Source: Propionivibrio hellwigii
Lineage (GTDB): Bacteria; Pseudomonadota; Gammaproteobacteria; Burkholderiales; Rhodocyclaceae
Assembly (NCBI RefSeq): GCF_041770905.1
Contig: NZ_JBEUWX010000002.1
Span: 1,426,001 to 1,490,000, forward strand
Reading direction: 5' to 3'
DNA: 64,000 nucleotides
The notes beneath the pieces are model-generated. The model searched no databases. It was given only the letters and a program-made list of their open reading frames with translations, and was not told the DNA's origin. Shown here in pieces: positions 34,505 to 43,823 of this stretch (position 1 is the first letter of the stretch; each line of letters opens with the position of its first letter). A program made the translations under genes and the position numbers.

Positions 34505-37500
34505 TGTTTCTCAGCTCCCGATAGTTATTGATCTGACGCCAGCTTAACCGTCTGGCGGCGAGAAGATCATCGTCATCAGATGTCTCCTCGGCACTTAATT
34601 TTTCGGAACCTGGCTGCAAGGTAACAACACCACGCTTATCCAGGCCACGCCCAGTACTGTCAGCCTTGCCTCTCTTGGTGGTTTCCTTATTGAACAGCAC
34701 GATAGGCTGTCCCGGTATACCCACGGTGACGAGGCGGCGCTGACCAATGCCACCAAACAGATCCATGGTGTAGAGATTTCCGTTCCCGCCCTTGGTGCCG
34801 CAAACGCCGGAAGCACCCGCCGCATTGGGCAGCAGACTGCTGAACTGCACCTTAGTAGTCAGCGGGATATAGGTAGAATCATAGACGACACGCTCGCCCT
34901 GTTTCGGCAGATCATAATACCAGCCCGCACGCTCCTTACTGTTCGCCGATTTAGGTCGCGCCCAAACGAAAGGACTTTCCGGCTTGAGTTTGCCCTCCTC
35001 ATCAGAAACCACTTTTTGCAAGTAGTTGCGCCCGTCAATGCCGACGGTACCGGGGCGATCGCCGCCTTTACCGTGGTCATACAGCGCATAGTAGGTGTTC
35101 TGGCGTGCAGACGTGGCATCGGACGGCTCGATATATTTGCCCGTACCGAAACCAACGACATGCTCCCCGTCGGCACCGCTGACACGCAGGATGGTGGGCG
35201 CTGCCGTAATCGGCTGGATATTGCCCGAGGCGTCCTTGGCAATGTACATCGGATACGCACCACTACTCCCAGTGGTAAACTTCGACAAGTTACCTGCCGT
35301 CCATTTTTCTGCGCCATACTTGGTGAAATCCAGCGCCCACAGATTACCGTGCAGGTCACCGGCAAACACGTATTCCGTGATGCCCATTCCTTTCCGGTCA
35401 GTCATCGCTTCCAGATTGATGATGCCCGTACCCTTGGTGGTCGACAGCGCGGTATCGAAAGGCAGGGAAATCTTGTAGTAATTATTTCCCTCAACCCATG
35501 CCTCACGGGCTGGCTTATCAAGCGCCAACAGGAAAATGGCCGGCCTGCCGGTGCTGCTGAAAATGCGGTCATAGGTACGTGGATCGGCATTGTTATTTTC
35601 GTAATCGGCGAGGTTTTTGTACACCTTATCCTCAACGTAGTTATTTACGCCAGAGGGCACCATGGCGAACCAGCGGTAAACCGCATCACCCTTCTCTACG
35701 CTGCCGCTGACGCGCAGGCGCACAATGCGCGGCTTGCCGATCACAAAGCCCATGTCCGCATCGTTCAGGTGTGTGAACTCCCACATCACTTTCGACGGGT
35801 CGAAGTTTGTCGGATCGGTCACGTCCAAGGCGAATACGCCGCGTCCGCCGCCGCCCGTCCCACCGACCAGCACGGTCTTCCAGTCGCTGGCACCGGTTCC
35901 GCTGCCTGTTTTGGCGTCACCGATGACCGGCGTGGCATCCACATAAGCCTGATGTTCACTATTGTAGCCGGGGTCAGTCAGCGCACTCAGCTTTGGCCCC
36001 ATCCAGCTGGGGATATAGGCAAAGCGCTCATCACCCGTTTCCGCGTCAAACGCATGCAGCATACCGTCGTTGGCGCCAATGTAGACCGTAGCTCCGCGTT
36101 CAGCATGCTCCTTGGCGAAATCGGCGCGGCCTTCCCGCATATAGCCCGAAGTTCCCGGGGCGCCCACATACCGTGCACCGGAGTTCACGATATCGGCCAG
36201 CGCACCTTTACGCACGCGGAACGGCGAGCCTTCCTTGCTCTTGTCGCCACGCAGGTAATTCAAACGTTCTTTCCATTGACCATCGCTGGCTGATATCGGT
36301 GAAGCACGGCTCAGATCGACGATCAGTTCTCCCTCCGCGGCAATCCCCTCATGGGTAAACCAGGTGCCCGCCGTGTTGGGATTGGCACCGCGCCGGCCGA
36401 TGACAATCTTGCGTCCCGCCAAACCGTTAGGCGTCGCAATTCTTGCCGCCAGTCGCTCTTCGGCAGACCATGTCGCCGTGCTGGGGTTCATGTCGGACGA
36501 GGTAATATGGTACGCCTTCAGATCACCCGTCCAATGTTCCGTATCGTACAAGGCCTGATAGCTGTACAAACCCTCGTTCGTCAGACTGCTGCCCGACGCA
36601 GCCGCACCGGCGATACTGCGCTCGGCCGTCACAACGTTGCTGAAGATTTTTTCAAATGCTTCCAGCACTCCGCGCGCATTACTTTGAATGAAGTACGTCT
36701 CTGGCTCATTTGGCCGAACATAGACGCCCTCCTTCTTGCCCTGATCTTGCCACACGTCGTTGTTAGCCGTACCATTCTGGTCATAGAAGGGGTTGCCCTC
36801 GACATTATAAATATCGCTTCCTTGCCCCAGCTGGGTAAAGAAACCGCCGTATTTAGCCGCCAGGTAATACTGGTTGTTGCTGCGACGTTTTGCAGGATCG
36901 GATTCGAGGTTGAATTCGTTCACATCAAAAAAGAATGATCTCACCCGCAGGCCGGGGCGCTGCTTATCCGGCTCGGTCGTCCAGCCCTTTCCGCGAATGT
37001 CGTGCGTATGCGCCCAGTAGGCCAGGCCGATAATTTCGCTGTTCTGACCACGCGCCTGACTACCATTTTTCGACATATTCATATCGAGCGTCCCCACAAA
37101 ACCAGACGTAGCGCCATTGGGGTTCCGGGTAGTGCGCGTGTTACCGCTGCCATCCACATAGTTCATAGTCTGCGCACGTTCAAAATGTTGGACTACGCTC
37201 AGCCAATAGGCCATATCAGGAATATTTCCTGCCGGATTGGCCGTGGGCATACGGCTCTTTGTGTAATACCTGGAATCGTGCGTATTGACGTCGCCGATCA
37301 GGGCAATATTGCTCTTGAGGCAGGAGTAATCTTCTTCCTTGCTGCGACCATCGCCATAGGGATCCAGCCCCGCCCAGTTAGTGTAGATCGGGAAACCGTC
37401 GTACATGGCGGACGTCAGGCCTTCTACTGCAGCTGGCGACGGCCCCAACCCCTGCAGGTAACGCAGAGTTTGGTAATACAGCTCGCTGGCCGGGTCATAT

Positions 37501-39056
37501 TTCTTGTAGATACCCATTTCCGTCGGATTGGTACGCCCAAACCGGTTCAGGTAATTGATGACACCGCTGGTGGTCAGTATGCCGGTTTCGGCCGAGGACT
37601 GTACACCTTCCGGGTTATCAAAAAATACGCCTGTCCGTGCATCCCATTCAGCGCGCGGGTTGCCACCGGCCGGCGTATTCTCCCTGCCGTTTTTGTCATA
37701 CGTGTTGAGACCCACATATTTTGCCGGCACCCGCAGCACACCGCCAAAACGACCTTCTTTACCAGTACTATTGTTCCAGCTCAACCTTTGGTCGAGCGCA
37801 TAACCAAAGACTGCCAGGCGCAATTTATTGCTGTATTTCTGGATGACGCCGGTAGGTTTGAAATGTCCGCTGGGGTATTTTTTGCAAAAGTTGAAATCGC
37901 GCTTGTCAAGCAGCCCCCCCCCAGAATCCTCACTGCAAACCTCCACCCGAGAATAAAAGAAGCCGTCGGAGTTCAGACTATTAGCCGACTTGGGCGGCAT
38001 CCAATCGCCGGTATATGGGCGCACATAGCATTTCTTTACTATATTGTTAGCAGGATCCCCAAACGTGTTGTTATCGCAGGTAAACTCACCTCTAACCGGC
38101 GTTACGTTCCAACGCTTAGCGCCTGCATCGCCGTACCAAACCTCCTGTACGCTAGTGCTGGCATTACATTTTGCCCACTCATTCGCACAGAACTTCGCAT
38201 CGGCAGGCAGATCTTGACCTGTGCGCCCGACTGTCGAGCCTTTGGCAAACGAAGTATCGGCCATCAGCGTATAACCCGATGTGTCTGTGCATGTCCCGTG
38301 CGCGTTATCACCTGCACGAAAGTAAATACGGTTGAGCGTATTGGCCACCCAGATGGGTTTGCCATTTGCGGCATTAATCATGGCGCCAGGAACGGCTCCT
38401 GGCGCTTCCCCTGTTGTCAGTTTTTTGGCGGGAAAGTTTGTGGAATTCCACATACAGGTGGGATTGCCATTGGGCAGCACCGCGCGCTGCAGAATAGTCA
38501 ATTTCGGCTCGTCGACGATGCGGTCGCCACCAGAAAGCGCCAGGCGCAACATATCAATCGCCGAATTGCTGGCCCAGTTCAGGAAATTACCGCTAAAGGC
38601 ATTAGTGCAGCGGCGCCCGGTCGCCTTTCCGCTGATCACAAAGCGTTTGTAATCCGTCTTGCTTTTACCCGCCTTGGGCGTTTCACCCGGCGCATCCTGG
38701 TAGACGTAGCACATCTCGGCGTTGTAGTAGCCGATATATTCTTTCGAAGATTTGTAAGAATCGTCAGTCGTTCCATTTGCCTCAAAGTTATACTGCGCGC
38801 CTACCGTCGGGAATTCCACCGACAGCGCTAGCGCCAGCAGTGGTTTGTCGCCCTGCGTGGCGGCATGCAGCGGTTCGGTCGCAATATTAATCGGTGGAAT
38901 ATTGGGCGGTGTGGCTTGCCCCGTGGCGACCAGTGAAAATACGGCACCGCCGACTACCAGCGGTGCGCCGATCCACAGCACGGCACGATTGATGCGCTTT
39001 TTGAAGGCGGTTTGAACGCCCGGATTACGCGTCGGGTGGTTTGAAGTGTTGAGCAT
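34494..39056 (-). CDS. pilY1: Type IV pilus tip adhesin/assembly factor PilY1
   Basis: A 1520-residue PilY1, longer than the ~1160 of Pseudomonas. A signal or anchor helix lies near 25-45. The N-terminal half is adhesin-like and variable; at the place of the von Willebrand metal site it reads LALALSVEFPTVG, so DxSxS is absent. The C-terminal PilC-type beta-propeller (about 1000-1450) has TVYIGANDGMLHAFDAETG, VIGKPRIVRL and YVFAGDLHGNLWALDF. Just before the last motif, the calcium loop is DRKGMGITE instead of the usual DxNxDxxxD. GGGAGAG precedes the ATG at 39056. It should sit at the pilus tip and promote extension and adhesion. Confidence 0.93.
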   Translation of the reverse strand: MLNTSNHPTRNPGVQTAFKKRINRAVLWIGAPLVVGGAVFSLVATGQATPPNIPPINIATEPLHAATQGDKPLLALALSVEFPTVGAQYNFEANGTTDDSYKSSKEYIGYYNAEMCYVYQDAPGETPKAGKSKTDYKRFVISGKATGRRCTNAFSGNFLNWASNSAIDMLRLALSGGDRIVDEPKLTILQRAVLPNGNPTCMWNSTNFPAKKLTTGEAPGAVPGAMINAANGKPIWVANTLNRIYFRAGDNAHGTCTDTSGYTLMADTSFAKGSTVGRTGQDLPADAKFCANEWAKCNASTSVQEVWYGDAGAKRWNVTPVRGEFTCDNNTFGDPANNIVKKCYVRPYTGDWMPPKSANSLNSDGFFYSRVEVCSEDSGGGLLDKRDFNFCKKYPSGHFKPTGVIQKYSNKLRLAVFGYALDQRLSWNNSTGKEGRFGGVLRVPAKYVGLNTYDKNGRENTPAGGNPRAEWDARTGVFFDNPEGVQSSAETGILTTSGVINYLNRFGRTNPTEMGIYKKYDPASELYYQTLRYLQGLGPSPAAVEGLTSAMYDGFPIYTNWAGLDPYGDGRSKEEDYSCLKSNIALIGDVNTHDSRYYTKSRMPTANPAGNIPDMAYWLSVVQHFERAQTMNYVDGSGNTRTTRNPNGATSGFVGTLDMNMSKNGSQARGQNSEIIGLAYWAHTHDIRGKGWTTEPDKQRPGLRVRSFFFDVNEFNLESDPAKRRSNNQYYLAAKYGGFFTQLGQGSDIYNVEGNPFYDQNGTANNDVWQDQGKKEGVYVRPNEPETYFIQSNARGVLEAFEKIFSNVVTAERSIAGAAASGSSLTNEGLYSYQALYDTEHWTGDLKAYHITSSDMNPSTATWSAEERLAARIATPNGLAGRKIVIGRRGANPNTAGTWFTHEGIAAEGELIVDLSRASPISASDGQWKERLNYLRGDKSKEGSPFRVRKGALADIVNSGARYVGAPGTSGYMREGRADFAKEHAERGATVYIGANDGMLHAFDAETGDERFAYIPSWMGPKLSALTDPGYNSEHQAYVDATPVIGDAKTGSGTGASDWKTVLVGGTGGGGRGVFALDVTDPTNFDPSKVMWEFTHLNDADMGFVIGKPRIVRLRVSGSVEKGDAVYRWFAMVPSGVNNYVEDKVYKNLADYENNNADPRTYDRIFSSTGRPAIFLLALDKPAREAWVEGNNYYKISLPFDTALSTTKGTGIINLEAMTDRKGMGITEYVFAGDLHGNLWALDFTKYGAEKWTAGNLSKFTTGSSGAYPMYIAKDASGNIQPITAAPTILRVSGADGEHVVGFGTGKYIEPSDATSARQNTYYALYDHGKGGDRPGTVGIDGRNYLQKVVSDEEGKLKPESPFVWARPKSANSKERAGWYYDLPKQGERVVYDSTYIPLTTKVQFSSLLPNAAGASGVCGTKGGNGNLYTMDLFGGIGQRRLVTVGIPGQPIVLFNKETTKRGKADSTGRGLDKRGVVTLQPGSEKLSAEETSDDDDLLAARRLSWRQINNYRELRNNEN

Positions 39057-39097
39057 GATCACTCTCCCGGAATAGGTTTTCAGTCTAATGTTCCAAA

Positions 39098-39790
39098 TTA
39101 GTTTCTGATCAGGGCCTGCATTACGACCTGTACATCGCTGCGCGGCCCAAAGCCAATCGCCGTGACGCGGTATATGCGCCCTGCCGCTTCTTCACCCGTC
39201 TTAGGGGCGGATTTATAGCTGGCCGTCACCATGCCACCTCCCGCATTGGCGGAGTCAGTGACGGAAACGTCTTCCATGATGTAACGCGGCGCCAGGGCTG
39301 GCTGAATGCCTGTACCCAAATCAGCACCGGCATTCTTGTAAGAACGGCCTGTATATGTCCCTAACGCAACCGACTGTGCATCTCTACCGGTTTTGGTGAA
39401 ATCCACCAGCAGCCACGTCGGTTTATCTTTCCCATCGGTTTTCGGAGAACAGAAACCGCGCCATTCTGCGGAAGCATCACAACCGGACAGGGGAATTTGA
39501 GGATTGCTGCGAATTTTATTTGTGCGGCTTTTAGGATCGTGGTTCGGTCCCCGCAATTCGATTTCGGCGTCGACCAACGCCGCTTCCGCTGATTGCCAAG
39601 CAATCTGCATATCACGGTCGTTACGCGCACCGCGTTCACCCATCATCGCAATCTGCATACTGGCAATGCCCAGCATGGAAACAATGACGAGCAGCAACAG
39701 AACAACGATCAATGACACACCACTTTGGCGGGCATGAAGATGTATATGAGCGTACCTATTACTATAAGTGCTATTGGTTATAGGGGTCAT
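39098..39790 (-). CDS. pilX: Type IV pilus assembly protein PilX
   Basis: A 230-residue minor pilin-like protein. The hydrophobic helix SGVSLIVVLLLLVIVSMLGI lacks Glu5, which is normal for PilX, and GERGARNDRDMQIAWQSAEA follows as in the family. It belongs to the pilV-W-X priming complex carrying PilY1. The ATG at 39790 has AAGGAA eight bases upstream; earlier Met codons at 39808, 39823 and 39871 are possible, the last overlapping the pilW end. It is 41 bp from pilY1. Confidence 0.88.
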   Translation of the reverse strand: MTPITNSTYSNRYAHIHLHARQSGVSLIVVLLLLVIVSMLGIASMQIAMMGERGARNDRDMQIAWQSAEAALVDAEIELRGPNHDPKSRTNKIRSNPQIPLSGCDASAEWRGFCSPKTDGKDKPTWLLVDFTKTGRDAQSVALGTYTGRSYKNAGADLGTGIQPALAPRYIMEDVSVTDSANAGGGMVTASYKSAPKTGEEAAGRIYRVTAIGFGPRSDVQVVMQALIRN

Positions 39791-39851
39791 GAGTGCATTT
39801 CCTTGCATGAAATTCCGATGCATGGCGTCCAGGACGCGGCGACGGAAAAAA

Positions 39852-41051
39852 TCATTCGGGCAGGACGACATCGCACGGCTGCTCCGAATTGGCCGGCTGG
39901 TAGCCCTGGTTCTGGCAATTACGCAGTTGTACGGTGAAAGTTACGGTCTGACGCAGGCGTGAGGTAAGATCGGCACCAGACTGGCTAGAAATCTCCATCT
40001 CGCTCCCCGGGTCGTTACGGCTGTCGTATGGATACTCCTTGTTACCCAAGGGATAGAAGGTGCCACCGAGATTTTCATGCGCCGAACGTGCCGGCCCACG
40101 CAGCACCATGCCGATGCGCAGGCTGCGTACCCGCCGCCAGTTAGCATAAGTGGCAGCCGTATTGCCGCTCACGGTTAACTGATCAGCACGCAGATAGCGG
40201 TCGGGCACGCTATCGGCCGGTTTGGGGCTGGCTTCGGTTGCGGAACCGGCCGCCACCTTCGACGGTAAGGGCGAGATCGCCTTGCCCGGCTCAACGTTAT
40301 CTACACCGTAAAGCACCTGGAAGTTTTCAACCCCTTTGAGAATAGGCTCCGGATTAGACCATCCACTACTACCTTGCGTTATGCACATCAACGCCAAGTC
40401 CCCCTGGCTTTCGTCCACATACAGGACGCTGGCGATACGGTCATCACGTCTGATGGATGATTTGTCGGGGGCGAGACCGTTGCAGTTGATGATACTACCG
40501 TCGGAGGTCGTACCGGCGCCCTTATCCAGATCAGCCTTGACCGTTTGGTATTGCAGGATCAGTACGTCGCTGCCATTACCTTTGTCTAACCCGGATCGTG
40601 TTGTGGCTTTGTTCAGCGGATCTTTCGGGCTGGGCAACGCATTATTGAAACCAAAGATGTTGGGCTGCAGGGTGTTGATATTGACGCTTTTGTTGACAAG
40701 ACTATAGTGCGCCGGGGAACCCTTGTTCGGTATAGTGGCGGTGTCCAGATCCTCAAAACCGGTCTGTACGGCCAGACGCTGGATCAACTCGGTAGCAAAG
40801 CGCGCGTCGTCGCGCAGTTGTGCCGCAGCGTCCACCACGACCGCGCCGCGCTGGCTGAAAATCATCACCGTAGTTGCCACCAGAACGATCAACAGCCCGA
40901 TGGCCATCGCCACCAGCAATTCAATCAAGGTTAAGCCACGACTGGCAGCCGGGCCGGAAAAGCAGCCATGAGTGTGATAGTGGGCGCGGCTCAGCGGCTT
41001 CCGCTGCTGCATGCCGCACTGTTGATGCAGTGAAAGATACTGGCGATTCAT
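39852..41051 (-). CDS. pilW: Type IV pilus assembly protein PilW
   Basis: A 399-residue minor pilin. After a long 38-residue basic leader comes GLTLIELLVAMAIGLLIVLV with Glu5, then DDARFATELIQRLAVQTGF, the PilW signature. The long C-terminal beta domain (DDRIASVLYVDESQGDLALM near 195) is typical of PilW and ends with two cysteines that may pair. Its start shares bases with the pilV stop (TAATG at 41049-41053), so translation is coupled. Confidence 0.88.
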   Translation of the reverse strand: MNRQYLSLHQQCGMQQRKPLSRAHYHTHGCFSGPAASRGLTLIELLVAMAIGLLIVLVATTVMIFSQRGAVVVDAAAQLRDDARFATELIQRLAVQTGFEDLDTATIPNKGSPAHYSLVNKSVNINTLQPNIFGFNNALPSPKDPLNKATTRSGLDKGNGSDVLILQYQTVKADLDKGAGTTSDGSIINCNGLAPDKSSIRRDDRIASVLYVDESQGDLALMCITQGSSGWSNPEPILKGVENFQVLYGVDNVEPGKAISPLPSKVAAGSATEASPKPADSVPDRYLRADQLTVSGNTAATYANWRRVRSLRIGMVLRGPARSAHENLGGTFYPLGNKEYPYDSRNDPGSEMEISSQSGADLTSRLRQTVTFTVQLRNCQNQGYQPANSEQPCDVVLPE

Positions 41052-41704
41052 TACAATTGTCCTCCCGGCGCAATGGACAGTACGACAGAGGGACGCGCCG
41101 CACTGGCGCTTTCCAGCTGCCCTTGGGTATTGGCGCGTGTCCAGCCGATCTTGATATAGGCGACGTTATCGCTGGCTTTGGTCGGCGCAGTGCACGCCCA
41201 CATCGGCAATCCGTTACCATCGTAGGGTGCGGTATCGCGGCAGATACTCACGCGCGCATTGGGCAGCGCTGTACCGACGCGCGAGAGCCATTCGGTCATT
41301 TCTGCCCGCGCCACATCGTTCGTTGTGTTACAACCGCCCTGAGCGATATCCAGGCAGTTCGAACGGGCCGATGGCGCCAGCAGCCCATTGGCATCCGCCC
41401 TGAAGTCGCCGTAATAGGGGCTACTTTGATCTCCGGCCACCTGAACGTTGGCGCGCATCATCTCGGCCATCTCGCGTGCCAGGCTGATCGCCACCGATTG
41501 CAGGCGCGCGTCCTGGTTGCTTTTCAGTGCAGCGGCCTGCAGACCGGCAACACCGAGCAAGCCGAATGAAAGCACCACGATGGAAACAAGCACCTCAATC
41601 ATCGAAAAGCCACGCATGCCGGCAAGCCGGCGCGAAGGCTGAGACGGGCGACCCCGATAGCGCAAATGGCCGGGGCAGTTTGCAATGTTGGGAACAGTAG
41701 TCAT
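41051..41704 (-). CDS. pilV: Type IV pilus modification/assembly protein PilV
   Basis: A 217-residue minor pilin with helix GFSMIEVLVSIVVLSFGLLG, Glu5 included, followed by VAGLQAAALKSNQDARLQSVA and LAREMAEMMRANV, both typical of PilV. It is the first gene of the operon pilV-W-X-Y1-E-fimT on the minus strand. The ATG at 41704 gives a 30-residue leader; an internal Met at 41617 would give a much shorter one, and neither has a good ribosome site. The promoter should lie in the 448-bp upstream gap. Confidence 0.88.
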   Translation of the reverse strand: MTTVPNIANCPGHLRYRGRPSQPSRRLAGMRGFSMIEVLVSIVVLSFGLLGVAGLQAAALKSNQDARLQSVAISLAREMAEMMRANVQVAGDQSSPYYGDFRADANGLLAPSARSNCLDIAQGGCNTTNDVARAEMTEWLSRVGTALPNARVSICRDTAPYDGNGLPMWACTAPTKASDNVAYIKIGWTRANTQGQLESASAARPSVVLSIAPGGQL

Positions 41705-42152
41705 GGTCGTCGACACAGATATTCAATATGTGGATTGAATGGTAGACGAACGCACACCGTGTACCGAAGCATTTCGTCGGGCCTCAGCGCCCGTTTGTCG
41801 GCCATGCGGTCCGGATGGCTCACACGGGCGCATCTGATGGATAGGGCCATTGGCCTGAAGACAGCCCGTCTTCCCCGTCAGGCCAAACCGCCGTCTATCC
41901 CACGCCGAGTCTCCGACCCCTACCCAGCCCTAGACCGCTCCCGCCCCGCAACGGGCCAGTCGACCAAATCCGCCGCCATCCATACGGTCGGTCGCAGCAA
42001 TCGACACACGTTTAAATGAGAAGGTGCAGGCAGCGTCACAAACGCCGCAGCGGCATGACCTACCCGTTCCAGAAATACCGCAACGAGGCCGAAGCGTGAT
42101 GCAAACGCTGTAAATGCCGCGGCAACCCCCTACAGTCGCCCAGCCCAGACCG
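41705..42152. other. Intergenic region upstream of pilV with a 9-bp stem hairpin
   Basis: 448 bp without a supported gene. Bases 41850-41858 (TTGGCCTGA) and 41878-41886 (TCAGGCCAA) form a perfect stem, and GAAGAC with GTCTTC inside it can nest or compete. There is no T-run after it on either strand, so it could be an attenuator, an operator or a terminator of ychF that needs Rho. The pilV promoter should be between here and 41704. Confidence 0.6.
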
Positions 42153-43244
42153 TCAGACGTTAAACAGAAAATTCAGCACATCTCCGTCTTTGACGACGTA
42201 ATCCTTGCCTTCGGCACGCATCTTGCCGGCTTCCCGGGCGCCGTGTTCGCCGCCGCAGGCGATGAAATCCTCATACGCGATGGTCTGCGCACGGATAAAT
42301 CCGCGTTCGAAATCCGTATGGATGACGCCGGCAGCCTGCGGCGCGGTGTCGCCCTTGTGAATCGTCCAGGCGCGCACTTCTTTGACGCCAGCGGTGAAGT
42401 ACGTCTGCAAACCAAGCAGGTGATAACCGGCATGAATCAGGCGATCCAGCCCCGGTTCCTCCAGCCCGAGATCGGCAAGAAAAAGTTGTTTTTCTTCATC
42501 GTCCAGATCGGCGATTTCCGCTTCGATGGCGGCACACACGGCGACGACCTCGGCGTTCTCCGCCTTCGCGCGGGCGCGCACAGCCTCCAGATGCGGATTG
42601 TCCGCAAAGCCGTCTTCGGCCACGTTGGCGGCATACAGCACGGGCTTGGCGGTGATCAGGCAGAAAGGCTTAAGACTCGCCTTTTCTTCTTTTGACAAAG
42701 CGAGCGCGCGCAGCGGCTTGCCCTGGTCGAGCTGGGCAAAGCACTTTTCGAGCAGGCTCACCAACAGTTTGGCTTCCTTGTCGCCAGCGCCCGCCGGTTT
42801 GCGGTAACGGTTCAGCGCCTTTTCCACGGTCGCCAGATCGGCAAGCGCCAGCTCGGTGTCGATGATTTCGATGTCGCGGAGCGGATCAACCGTGCCGGAC
42901 ACGTGCACGACGTTGTCGTCGGCAAAGCAACGCACAACGTGCAGCACGGCATCGGTTTCGCGGATGTTGGCGAGAAACTGGTTGCCCAGCCCTTCGCCCT
43001 TCGAGGCGCCGGCGACCAGACCGGCAATATCGACAAATTCAGTCACAGCCGGCACGATGCGCTGCGGTTTGACGATGGCGGCCAACGCGGCAAGGCGCTT
43101 GTCCGGAACCTCGACGACGCCGACCGAAGGATCGATGGTGCAGAAAGGATAGTTCTCCGCCGCGACGCCCGCTTTGGTCAGCGCATTGAACAGGGTGGAC
43201 TTACCCACATTGGGCAGGCCGACGATCCCGCATTTGAGTGACAT
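42153..43244 (-). CDS. ychF: Redox-regulated ATPase YchF (OLA1 family)
   Basis: A 363-residue P-loop protein of the Obg-related YchF family, which binds ATP rather than GTP and associates with the 70S ribosome. G1 is GLPNVGKSTLFNAL at residues 8-21, G3 DIAGLVAGASKGEGLGNQFL near 67, and the C-terminal TGS domain includes VRAWTIHKGDTAPQAAGVIH and DFERGFIRAQ. G4 is replaced by the family's NVAED-like segment. Length is normal. It is followed by a long gap before the pilus operon. Confidence 0.96.
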   Translation of the reverse strand: MSLKCGIVGLPNVGKSTLFNALTKAGVAAENYPFCTIDPSVGVVEVPDKRLAALAAIVKPQRIVPAVTEFVDIAGLVAGASKGEGLGNQFLANIRETDAVLHVVRCFADDNVVHVSGTVDPLRDIEIIDTELALADLATVEKALNRYRKPAGAGDKEAKLLVSLLEKCFAQLDQGKPLRALALSKEEKASLKPFCLITAKPVLYAANVAEDGFADNPHLEAVRARAKAENAEVVAVCAAIEAEIADLDDEEKQLFLADLGLEEPGLDRLIHAGYHLLGLQTYFTAGVKEVRAWTIHKGDTAPQAAGVIHTDFERGFIRAQTIAYEDFIACGGEHGAREAGKMRAEGKDYVVKDGDVLNFLFNV

Positions 43245-43288
43245 GAACGCCCTCGCATCCCTGGTAATCTAATTGAACCAACCGGTGC

Positions 43289-43531
43289 TCAGTGCTTGCA
43301 CACTTTGTCGGCGCAGGTGTTAAAGCCTGTTCCGTCGGCAACGAATTTGCCTTTGGCTTCGAGAAAATCGATCAGCTGCTCGGCCGTCATATCGTCCGCG
43401 CTGCACGTATGAAAACGCGCATCCGCGCCAAAACGCGCGACGATGGCCTCGCGCAGACTTTGCTTGGTGAAGCTGCCGCCGTGTTCCATCATCAAATGCA
43501 TGACTTCGTGACCGTGAATTGACTCGCTCAT
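43289..43531 (-). CDS. YecH-family (DUF2492) small metal-binding-like protein
   Basis: An 80-residue protein. SIHGHEVMHLMMEHGGSFTK at the start and ARFHTCSADDMTAEQLIDFL in the middle match the YecH/DUF2492 family throughout; the His and Cys pattern (HGHEVMH, CSAD, a C-terminal CADKVCKH) suggests metal binding. AAAGGA lies eight bases before the ATG at 43531. The role is not established. It lies upstream of ychF on the same strand, 44 bp apart. Confidence 0.87.
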   Translation of the reverse strand: MSESIHGHEVMHLMMEHGGSFTKQSLREAIVARFGADARFHTCSADDMTAEQLIDFLEAKGKFVADGTGFNTCADKVCKH

Positions 43532-43823
43532 CGGAATTGTCCTTTCAGTAGCTTGCCGCGACGGCAAGATGGATCGCTTGGAGAAATTTTGAAGAAATAT
43601 AAAAATCTCGCGGCCGTCATTCTAGCAGTTCCCATACAGCGTTCCGTCAGCACCCCGCCGAATCTCCCGCCATGCTTAGCGCCCGCGCCACATACCCATC
43701 GCCCGCACGCCCTCTCGATCCGCGCCCACGCGCTCCGCAGCAGAAACCAGACCACCAATAAGCGCGCCAATCTCTCGACCCGCGCCCGCGCCGCACGCCC
43801 GAAATGCCGATACAATGCCGGCC

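Noticed and set aside
37002..38831. 609-codon plus-strand open frame
   Set aside because: Antisense to pilY1; no recognisable motif or ribosome site.
42140..42160. Neisserial DNA-uptake sequence
   Set aside because: GACCGTCAGACG-like strings occur, but the exact GCCGTCTGAA core was not found in the window.
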